Assembly: GCF_000003605.2 (NCBI RefSeq)
Contig: NW_003121911.1
Coordinates: 931,404-949,977, forward strand
Direction: 5' to 3'
From: Saccoglossus kowalevskii
Taxonomy: Eukaryota > Hemichordata > Enteropneusta > Harrimaniidae
Length of the DNA: 18,574 nucleotides
Shown: positions 8,534 through 17,312 of the stretch, piece by piece
How positions within the stretch are numbered: the stretch's first letter is position 1
Layout: the number at the start of each line of letters is the position of its first letter
Translations under genes and position numbers: made by a program
Notes under the pieces: model-generated
Seen by the model: the letters and a program-made list of their open reading frames with translations, nothing else
Told to the model about the DNA's origin: nothing
Databases searched by the model: none

Positions 8534-9975
8534 TACAGGTTAAAGGTTAAACAAGTTCCACTGTTAAAGGTCAACGCTAAAAGGACAATGAATCACCATT
8601 CATTACCAGATCAAAAGTTGAATAATCACAACTATACCAGGTTAAATGTTAATCGATAACTCTATACGGGTCAAAGGTTAATTGATAACTGCTATAGCAA
8701 GTCAAAGGTAAATTTATAATCGCTGTACCAGGTCAAATTTTAATTGATAACTTCTATAGCAAGTCAAAGGTTAATTTATAACCGCTATATCAGGTCAAAG
8801 TTTAATTGATAACCTCTATATCAGATCAAATGTTATTAATAACCGCTATATAAGGTCAAATGTTAATTGATTACCGCTATACCAGGTCAAAGGTTAATTG
8901 ATAACCGCTATACCAGGTCAAAGTTTAATTGTTAACCGCTATATAATATCAAATGTTAATTGATAAACGCTATAGCAGGTCAAAGGTTAATTGATACCCA
9001 CTATATCAGATCAAATATTAATTGATAACCACTACAGCAGGTCAAAGGTTAATTTATAACCACTACAGCAGGTCAAAGTTTAATTGATAACTGCTATATT
9101 AGGACAAATGTTAATTGATAACCGCTATATCAGATCAAAAGTTAATTGATAACTGTAATATCAGGTCAAACCGTAAAATGATAACCGCTTTATCAGGTCA
9201 AAGTTTAATTGATTACCGCTACGACAGGTCAAAGGTTAATAGATAACTGCTGTACCAGCGCAAACGTTAAATGATAACAGCTATATCAGGTCAAAGATTA
9301 GGTGATAACCACTATAGCAGGTCAAAGGTTAATTGATAACCGCTATATTAGGACAAATGTTAATTGGTAAAAGCTATATCAGAACAAAAGTTAATTGATA
9401 ACCGGTATATCAGGTCAAAGGTTAATTAATAACCAATATATCGGGTCAGAGGTTAATTGATAACCGCTATAGCAGGTAAAAGGTTAATTGATAACTGCTA
9501 TATCATATCAAATGTTAATTGATAACTGGTATATCGGGTCAAAAGTTAAGTAATAACCAATATATATGGTCAAACGTTAATTGATAACCGCTATGACAGT
9601 TCAAAGGCTAATTAAAAACTTCTATAACAGGTCAAATATTAATTGATAGCCGCTATATCATATCAAATGTTAATTTATAACCGCTATAGCAGGTCAAAGG
9701 TTTATTGATAACCTCTATATCAGGTCAAAAGTTAATTGTAACCGCTATATTGGGTCGAAGGTTAATTGATAACCGCTATAGTAGGTCAAATGTTAATTTA
9801 TAACTGCTACATCAGGTCAAAGGTTAATTGATAACGGCTATAACAGGTCAAAGGTGTACTAGTCATCACTGAATCAGAACAAAAATTAATCAATGCCCAC
9901 TACAGCAGGTCAAAAATTAACTAATTAAATAATCTCTACTATATTCGGTCGAAGGTCACGATGGCAGATTAGATG
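8534..9975 (+). repeat. 31-bp minisatellite, about 45 copies, DR1-like units
   Basis: About 44-46 diverged tandem copies of a 31-bp unit, with a remarkably constant period (a few units are 30 or 32; edges are degenerate). The unit core reads AGGTCAAAGGTTAATTGATAA followed by a CCGCTATATC-like spacer. Seven copies carry AGGTCAAAGGTTAA exactly, starting near 8884, 8977, 9039, 9226, 9319, 9412 and 9814; most others differ by one or two bases. AGGTCA-A-AGGTTA is one base from the DR1 consensus bound by RXR heterodimers and HNF4-type receptors. The same unit carries TAATTG (homeodomain core) and TGATAA (GATA-type). The period is close to three helical turns. No open frame crosses the array. Whether any protein binds it is unknown. 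Confidence 0.95.
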
Positions 9976-10301
9976 ATAATTAATCACCACTACATCCGAC
10001 GAACAGTCAATAAAAAACACTGCGACATGTTAGTTAAGTGTCACTACAGTTGCCACTCTGACTGTTCTGAGCAATAACAGTGAACTTAAGGGAAATAAAC
10101 CAGTGCACTATTCGAAGAACGACACAAGCATGTAATGAGAGAGGAAATCAATCTGTTATGAAAAGAATGTCTGCGTGTAAGTAGCCCTTAGAAGCCAGCA
10201 CTAAAATAGGAAAAATTCCTCACGGAATTGTCAAACCAAACATGGAGGAATTCAATTGGTCATTGCTTTTGAAAAGGGATTATACTGTGCAGAATCAGAC
10301 A
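9976..10301. other. Spacer between the two tandem arrays
   Basis: Single-copy-looking sequence with no gene, separating the 31-bp array from the longer repeat. The first few dozen bases may contain decayed minisatellite units. Confidence 0.5.
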
Positions 10302-11250
10302 AATTGATTTGATGAATGTGCGGTATGCCGAAATACAATAGGACACATGTGTACCCTGTCAATCGCTACGGGTGTAGGGACACAATAGGACAAAGTACGC
10401 GGGTGGTAACGGGTTGGTAGGGGAGTGTACAAATTAATTTATTGAATGTTCGATACGCCAATAGTACAATAGACCACATGTGTTAAGATGTGCACCCTGT
10501 CGCTTGCTATGAGTGCCTGCGACGGTAGGGAAGGGTGGTAAGAATGTATGTGAAATAATTGGATAAAAATATGGTATATCGAAATACAATAGAACACACG
10601 TGTTAGGTTACGTACCTTGACGATCGCCGTGGATGCCTGTGACATCTTTAGAGCAACGTGTGTGGACGAGGAAGGGTGGTAGGTATGTCTACGAATTGGT
10701 TTGATGCTTATATGGTATATGGTAATACAATAGAACACACGTGTTAGGATATGTGCCCTGGCGACCGATTGGTGGCTATGACATCTTTTGGACAACGTAT
10801 GTGGATGGGAAAGGATCGTAGTGATGTTTATGAATTGATTTGATAATAAATAGTATGTCGAATTACAAGAGAATACACATGTTAGGTTATGTATCCTGGA
10901 ATTCAATAAACTCAACAAATTTCGCATAATTTCTGACAATCGCTGTAAACACCTGTAACATTGTTTAGATATCGTCTCTGAGTGGGGGGTGAATGTCCAG
11001 AAAGTGATTTGATGAATATATGGTACATCGAAATAGGCAAGAGTGTGTAATACGTAGAGTAAGCTGCTTACTGCTATCAATGCCTGGGACATCAAAATAG
11101 GACACCGCCACTTTGTGGGTAGTAGATTTATGCTTGAATTACAATACAGGACATATATATTCTAACGTTCATCCCAATCGCTAGGGGTATGGAAACGTCG
11201 GTGGTGTCGGGCAGCAGGGATGTGTACTTGTTAGGGGTGATGTTACGCAA
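10302..11250 (+). repeat. Seven-copy tandem repeat, unit about 105-170 bp
   Basis: Seven diverged copies begin near 10302, 10432, 10554, 10694, 10833, 11002 and 11131. Each starts with an AATTGATTTGATGAA-like run, then a GGTATATCGAAATACAATAG-like block, a palindrome around CACATGTG or ACACGTGT, a TACCCTG/CAATCGCT segment, GCCTGTGACATC, and a GGGTGGTAGGTATGT-like tail. Copy 5 is longer, with about 30 extra bases near 10900-10935. Copies 3 and 4 (10554-10832) are the most alike, suggesting the latest duplication. The repeat is unrelated to the 31-bp unit. On the minus strand copies 2-5 keep one reading frame open. Confidence 0.85.
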
Positions 11251-12282
11251 ATCGAAAACCGTAGCACAATAATATATTTAATTGAACCAAAATATTGTTT
11301 TCTTTCATTGACACTCAGTCCCTAAACTATGAATATAACATAAATACTTCTTTGATGTAATTGGACCACTATGTTAGCTGGCCGTTTACTCGATCAATTT
11401 CCGAACTCTCACATATTTATCGTCAAGACTGTTGAACGCGTTCATTGTGGATCGAATACCAAAGCGCCGGTCCAACTCTCTACCTCGTGCCATGGCCTGG
11501 ATTCAGTGCAGGTATACAATAACACCCCACGAGTAAATATACCCTATGTCAATAGATGGTGAATACTGAAAGTCAAAGTAATTCTAACCCGAGTTGCAAA
11601 ACAACAACACTTAAGAAATGAGACAAGGTCGACTTTTGAATGTCAATACAATAAGCTTGGTTTGCCCAGCTGGGGAGATGGGGGATCGACATCTAGAGAC
11701 GATGATTTATTATTTATAAGAATAAGTTACGTATTCCGATTAGTTAGTTAGTTAATTAATTAAATTATATTTAATTGTATTTTTGGAACGCACAGCGCTG
11801 CTTCCGTTTACGATACATGTGGTGGGCGTGAGACACGAGAAAAGGTCACAGACGATGTAATATACTGTATGGGCCTGTGTTGTTCCTAGCATATACAATT
11901 TTATCGACGAGGACATTCAGCTACATGAACCCGGACGGTTTCTCGCAAATCACTCAATAGAATAGTTTGGTATTAAATACATTTTGGAATATTTCAAAAC
12001 AGATTTGAGTATGCACTTAAAATAATTTAAAATAATTCCTATATTATGTACAATTCCTTCTGCCAATAGTTATTATTATTTTTTTATATTGTTTCGTTTG
12101 GATTGAGAATAGACATATCACTTTAATAGTTTAAGATATATACTTACGTATCTCGGAGGCACGTGTTTGGGATAGACATACATGGCTATATGTATCTTTA
12201 GATATATTTACATATTGTTCATGTATTACATGTTGTAATTTATAAGGGTTTGTGTTCATGTAATTATATCGATACCATATCG
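11251..12282. other. Intergenic, no gene supported
   Basis: AT-rich. A TTAG/TTAA run lies at 11740-11764. A plus-strand frame at 11371-11562 starts with ATG, has 63 codons and contains a CAG|GTATAC donor-like site at about 11513, but no recognisable protein, so it is not called. Confidence 0.4.
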
Positions 12283-12321
12283 ATATGATATGTAGATATG
12301 ATATGTAGATATGACATGTAG
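12283..12321 (+). repeat. 13-bp tandem repeat, three copies
   Basis: Three adjacent 13-bp units, ATATGATATGTAG twice perfectly, then once with a single change (ATATGACATGTAG). Confidence 0.95.
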
Positions 12322-12599
12322 ATGGGGGCAATGCGGATCCCCGAGGTACCGCAGCGTGTATCCAAAAATGATATATATTGAAATCAATTATATAAATGGC
12401 AGATATCAACACATCGCACTCGGAAATGTACTATATCGGGGAATCTGTTTCATCAAAGATCTCGCCACACCAGGCACATGGTATGATTATTTGCATTAAT
12501 ATACACAATTATAACCAGGACCAGGATCAGGATTGACACTGTTTGTCGGATGTCACGTAATTACTGTGGTTTGACGCCGTAATTAATATTTACACATAC

Positions 12600-12700
12600 C
12601 TGTTACATGAGTCCTATGCCACTGTTGCTCTGGAAAGTCATCGACAGTCACTGCACGCGCACCTGTCACAATTCCAATATGGTTCAATGGTCGACAGTTA
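12600..12700 (-). CDS. Candidate internal exon, unrecognised protein
   Basis: On the minus strand a good polypyrimidine acceptor (ggtttccattcag) precedes position 12700, and a consensus donor (ACAG|GTATGT) follows 12600. The 101 nt between hold one base, 33 full codons and one base, with no stop. The encoded segment is mixed and soluble-looking, including IVTGARAVTVDDFPEQQW. No family was recognised. The same DNA is also open on the plus strand (12607-12792) and ends there at a GCC|GTAAGT donor-like site after 12732, so the coding strand is not certain. No partner exons were found. Confidence 0.28.
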
Positions 12701-13730
12701 CTGAATGGAAACCAACGGAATGCTTGGTTGCCGTAAGTGAATTGACCGCACCTCCACGCGATGTACAAATATTGTCCACGCAGGATATTTAAACTAGGCC
12801 ATTGCCAACATATTCAGTGTTACGTAAACATGTATCCTTGTTACTCTGCCCAACCCGGAGACGGAGCGGACAGAATGACGACTAAGTGCGGACCAATGTA
12901 GTCGATTCAAGATGGCCAACTTGAAGTAAAAGTTAAAGCAAACAACCGAGTACCAACATAATACCACTGCAATTAATTGCAGAGAAAATATTTTGATTGA
13001 CCGCTGTTCTTTTGTCATGCATGAATACAAGATCTCGTGACTATGATTGTTTCACGAATGGAGGTATTACTAGCATAAACCTTTTAGTACGTTGATTGAG
13101 GGTATAATGTAAACGTTGTTCTCTTGCATACTACATGCCACCTTTGCAGTGACCTGAGTTCCATGTGGAGATTTGATCACGTTGCCAAGTCACGCTGAAA
13201 ACCAAGCGTGAATACGGTGGTCCTGATTAACCTCCCTAACTCTCCCCACCGATCAACGCCGGCAAACGTGTGTTACCTCAGTCTACCTCAAGTCATGCAC
13301 GTACGCGTTCTATTCTCAGGTGACTCTTTGATAATGTAAAACTTTGATGATCCTTGCGTAACATTTATAGTCGTGCCTCAAGGGGAGATTTACCCTTTAG
13401 ATAATTAAATTAAAAGTGACTATTTTGCATTTTGAAGACGACACAATAATGTTCTTACAATTCACAGAGATTTACTTGCAGACTACAAAGCAATGATAAA
13501 AATGTTATATTGATAAAGTAAAGCAGGAACCGGAGTTTGCAGTTGTCGATAAAGATTCTTAAAATCACTGTTGTCTCCGCCTCACAGTGGTCCGTCACCT
13601 AATATAGCCAACGACATATTTATTTAGTCAAACTATTTCTAACATTAATAATTTACGGATTTTTATTATGAGATAGAATATTGTTTAGACAATATGGATG
13701 CAAAAAACAGGTGAATCGGAAGGTAATTTT
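12701..13730. other. Intergenic, no gene supported
   Basis: No recognisable gene. A minus-strand open frame at 12794-13030 begins with a non-ATG codon. The right edge approaches the LINE remnant; no endonuclease motifs were recognised here. Confidence 0.4.
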
Positions 13731-15400
13731 TATGAACTTAACGCAGAGATATCATATACCATGAATTAAAAGCAATGTTAATTATAAAACCGGTAAAGCA
13801 CCGGGTTTCGACGGTATTTGTCCTAATATTCCACGTCATTTACCAGTCGAATTTAATAATACTATTCAATAATATACTAAATGTTGGGTGTTTCCGCATG
13901 AGAGGGCTAAATCTGTGATCTGTCCATTACATAAATAAGGTAGCAGGGAGTAAGCCAATAATTACCATGGTATATCTTCATTGCAAACTATCACAATAAT
14001 ATTCACTTCTATTTTATATTCTAGAATCAATAAGTGGGCTGAATTGAATTCTCAATGAGCAAGCCAGTTTTCGTTAAGGCCATCCCACTGTTATTCCAAT
14101 ACATGAGTGAAAATATTGCGTATATGTGTTTTATGAAAAGGCTTTTGATCGTGTTGACCACCATTTATTGTTTTATAAGTTTGCCCAAATTGGTATCAGA
14201 GGTAAAGCTTTTAATGTAATCAAAGCAATATACCATAATGCAAAAGCATGTGTTGGTACCCCTATGGTTTGACAGATAATTTTCACTGTTCTTGTGGGGT
14301 TCAGCAAGGCTCCATTCATTCACCTTTGCTTTTTTGGGGGGTGTTCATATTGGCGTTCTGATTTTGTTCTACCTACTTTGTGCCGATGACCTAGCTATGT
14401 TTAGTGGTAATGTTATAGATTTACAACGGCTTTTAAACCAAATAGAAAATGTTTGCAGTAATTGTAAATTATCAGTCAACAAAAATAAAACAAAAGACAA
14501 AAGTTATGGTTTTCAGGAAAGGGGGTAAGATCCGTGCAACATAAAAGTGGTTTTATAAAGTTGAAAGTTTACTAGTTGTGTCGCTTTACAATAAATTACC
14601 TTGGAATTATTTTTCAAGTACTGGCAAAGGGTACAGAGCACAGAAATACCAGTGCGATCAAGCTCTATTTTCGGTTAAAACTTCGCTTTATAAATATAGT
14701 GAGGTGTCAATTGAAACCATTATGTCTATTTTTGAAGGGAAAAAATACCATTTGTAATGTATGGATCTGAAGTATGGGGACTTAATGAAACAAAGGATGT
14801 GGAGATTATGTTACAAAAGTTTTGTAAATATTTCCTTAAAATTACAACGATATAAGCTACGAGTGGGCTAGGTCAACTAAGTTTAAAGTCACGTAGCTTG
14901 AGAAAATTACGAAATATTGGCAACGTATTCCGAAAATGAATGAACATCGCTACGTTCTTGAGTGCTATAAATTTCAACTTCACCAAGCAAACAATAATAA
15001 ACCATGTTGGGCTCGTAATTTAAAATAAATATTATTTCTATTGGTTGCGAATCGACATTCCTTAAGTTACTTAAACAAAGATCGTGCGACATGGATTTCC
15101 AGTGTGACCAATAATACAGATTTATTATGTAATAAACTAATTTTTCAGCAAGAAAAATTGTCTAAGTCATGCAGATAATGTATTTACATAGAATTGCCTT
15201 CACCAGACTTCGAGTGTCCGCACATAATTTAAAACTAGAAACGGGAAGGCACTCTCTTAACTTGCTAGAATCGAAAGAAGTGTGTTATTATGCCTTATTT
15301 AAGTTCTACACCAGAGAGGTCATATTGATTCTATGATCCTCTGGGTAACATTTGTCATTATATTTAATAAACACTAGCTCATTATATCAGCTAAAACCTT
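13731..15400 (+). mobile_element. Decayed 5'-truncated non-LTR retrotransposon (LINE)
   Basis: Translating all three plus-strand frames gives a collinear series of fragments of one LINE ORF2-type protein. In order: a pre-RT stretch (13731-13790), RT motifs (13785-14529), a post-RT region (14545-14860) including YGSEVWGLNE near 14759, and C-terminal pieces (15190-15330) with TRLRVSAHNLKLETGR. In intact relatives a Cys/His cluster follows that segment; here only VCYYALF-like remnants remain. The layout matches apurinic-endonuclease LINEs common in invertebrates; the clade was not assigned. The endonuclease is absent, so the copy is 5'-truncated, as usual. No clean poly-A tail or target duplication is visible, and the 3' boundary is uncertain, perhaps extending to about 15620. 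Confidence 0.85.
13785..14529 (+). pseudogene. Reverse-transcriptase domain, broken
   Basis: Would copy LINE RNA into DNA at the insertion site if intact. Seen in order: GKAPGFDGI (about 13791-13821); NNYHGIS and a following SILYSRINKWAEL stretch (about 13960-14050); KAFDRVDHHLLFYKFAQIGI (14138-14200); CSCGVQQG (about 14290-14315); CADDLAMFSG (14379-14408); LSVNKNKTK (about 14470-14496). The fragments lie in different frames and are separated by stops, so there are several frameshifts. The metal-binding Asp expected before KAFD is missing (VFYEKAFD, expected VDFxKAFD). The Asp pair of the [YF]ADD motif remains, with the aromatic residue changed to Cys. The copy is inactive. A single open piece at 14292-14528 is part of it, not a separate gene. 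Confidence 0.85.
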
Positions 15401-15739
15401 AGATTAATAATTCGGCAAAAAGAAAATGTCACTTTAAATTAAAAAGTACTACTGCATATGAACTACTGAACCGGACATATCGAATTCAAGGGACACATCT
15501 CACGTATAATTATGTTCTAATTTTTATAACCATGGTCATTGCCTACATGTTTTACCAATTCATCGTACGCGTCGTCGCTGTTTTTGTAATCTTGTAATCG
15601 TAGTATGTATTCATGGTAGTTTCATGGTAACAAATCTGTGTCTATATATTCCTGCACATGGTCAGAGAAAATAGTTTCTATGCAAACAGTTACTAGTTAG
15701 ATAAAGCATTGATCTGTTTATAATCTGACAAACATAACA

Positions 15740-15883
15740 TCATGTTCGGGAGTCCAAAATCAAGGAAGCGAGAGGCAATGAATTAAATCGAGATGATAGA
15801 ATTTTAACAGACTGTTCACATACAGCACTGTCGTTACCAGTAAATTGTTGTTCGTCGGCAAAACGGCTCTCAAGTTTACCCAT
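15740..15883 (-). CDS. Candidate terminal exon, unrecognised
   Basis: From an ATG at 15883 the minus frame runs 47 codons to TGA at 15740-15742, and it stays open upstream to 15940 through the trinucleotide repeat, read there as glycine with one aspartate. An acceptor-like tatccctcag ends just before position 15898. The encoded residues (for example GKLESRFADEQQFTGNDS) have protein-like composition. No domain was recognised. It could be a last exon, a fragment of a decayed element, or chance. Confidence 0.25.
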   Translation of the reverse strand: MGKLESRFADEQQFTGNDSAVCEQSVKILSSRFNSLPLASLILDSRT

Positions 15884-15907
15884 TTCGGTTTCAGGCTGAG
15901 GGATAAT

Positions 15908-15933
15908 ACCACCACCACCATCACCACCACCAC
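15908..15933 (+). repeat. ACC trinucleotide repeat
   Basis: Eight ACC units with one ATC interruption. On the minus strand it encodes glycine in the frame of the candidate exon beside it. Confidence 0.9.
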
Positions 15934-15940
15934 ATGCAAG

Positions 15941-17215
15941 TTATTCTGTCTACCAGTATGAAATGAGGCATTCTTTCTACATCACTGGAATCAAGTTAAT
16001 AAACACATTTACAAAACACTTACATTACATTTAAACTTGTTAAATCTACTATACATGCGAATTTAGTATAAGTTATTCATATTATTCCTCTACTCTACAT
16101 CTAAGGAGATTGTCTGTGAATAAAATAAGAGATACTTACCAGTAATTATTGATTAATGCTGATACACTGGTGAATTCTATTTACTATAGGAAATAATTTG
16201 AAACAGAATAACATATATTTAAGTATATTATTATCATAAATTATCCTACTCAATTTAGATTGTTAATCATTTAAATACATACTTTGCTACCAGCTTGTTA
16301 AGGTAGCGATGCAGTTTACCTGACAGGTATTTTAATTAGTTAATTAGGAAAAACAAGATTACCTCCCTTGTCCACAAAACTATATATTTTTGGAAAGCCT
16401 ATTGTATGAATTTTAAAGTTGTGTTAGTATTTTATTTTTATGGACACTGTAGTTTGAAATATGCACACAAATTAGCTTCTAAACCATGATTCTGTTTCCT
16501 GTCAAAATTGGTTTATGAGTACATCTGTTTACTATGAAGAAAGTGTCGTCTTGAAAACTGTCTACCCGTTGTCAATTTCGTGTCAGAAGCTCAAATTTCA
16601 CTACTTCAAGTTTATGCATAAATTAACATCCAGGCTAGTTGTCTGTACATTGTTGTAACACTGTTCAACCAAAAACAATGCCCCGACGGCATTTTGAAGA
16701 TAAACACATTGTCAATCATTTGTGAAAATTTCAAAACAAAAGGTCAAAGCGTCTAGGAGCTATTTTTTTAAAGTTCTGGAATGTGCACTAAAAAGAAGCT
16801 GAGATAATTGCTAATTTGCATAACAATTCACTCAGTAAGAAGTTTGCTAATGCTCATAATTAAAATGGCTGTAACAGTTTCAAATTTAAATGTATTATCG
16901 TTTTGTAAAAAGTTAAATACAGTGCATAATATGGAGATCCCGTCATTTCTTTTTTCACCATGTTTTTTATTATTATTTATGTACAGCCTTGCTAAATCTT
17001 GCTAAGCATTCAAAAGAGAGAATGTTTGCACCTGTTATCTATATTTTAAAATTGTTTTTTGAGTATGTTCCACTATTCACAATTCTACAAAATTTCAACA
17101 GTCTATAGCCAAGACTTTTTGGATAATAAAAAGCAACAAAAAAAAATTCACTCCCACCTGCATCTCTACCTTAAGGTGTGTTACTGTTGCTTTCAATGTT
17201 TGGTGGACTATGTAG
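15941..17215. other. Probable intronic or intergenic DNA
   Basis: Very AT-rich, with no gene recognised. An open plus frame at 16808-17005 has no splice-site support and encodes AT-driven composition. It could be the intron upstream of the exon at 17216. Confidence 0.4.
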
Positions 17216-17312
17216 CCCGAACCTGGAGGTAAAGGAAGAGCTGGGACAGATGCAGGACATCCGGGAACCTTTGTACAAACCTGATGAAATCAAACCCGTG
17301 AAGCTGCTGCAG
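17216..17312 (+). CDS. Internal exon of an unrecognised plus-strand gene
   Basis: A 97-nt stretch stands out from its AT-rich surroundings by composition and coding character. It follows an acceptor (gactatgtag) and ends at CAG|GTAACC. After one base completing a split codon it encodes 32 residues, with charged and proline-punctuated text including QDIREPLYKPDEIKPVKLLQ. That is typical of a conserved cytosolic or nuclear protein; I cannot name the family. The frame is also open upstream to 17175 with an in-frame ATG at 17196, so a different exon start is possible. The open frames on the minus strand here (17171-17434, 17208-17390) are its shadows. No partner exon in the window was identified with confidence. 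Confidence 0.55.

Noticed and set aside
8534-9975. CRISPR-like array
   Set aside because: The units are head-to-tail with no unique spacers, the whole 31-bp period is repeated, and the context is eukaryotic.
5957-10375. Shared 13-mer TCGCTACGGGTGT at 5957-5969 and 10363-10375
   Set aside because: The flanking sequence does not align beyond the 13 bases, so a dispersed copy of the long repeat is not supported.
11371-11562. 63-codon plus-strand frame with a donor-like site
   Set aside because: No recognisable protein, no acceptor partner, short length.
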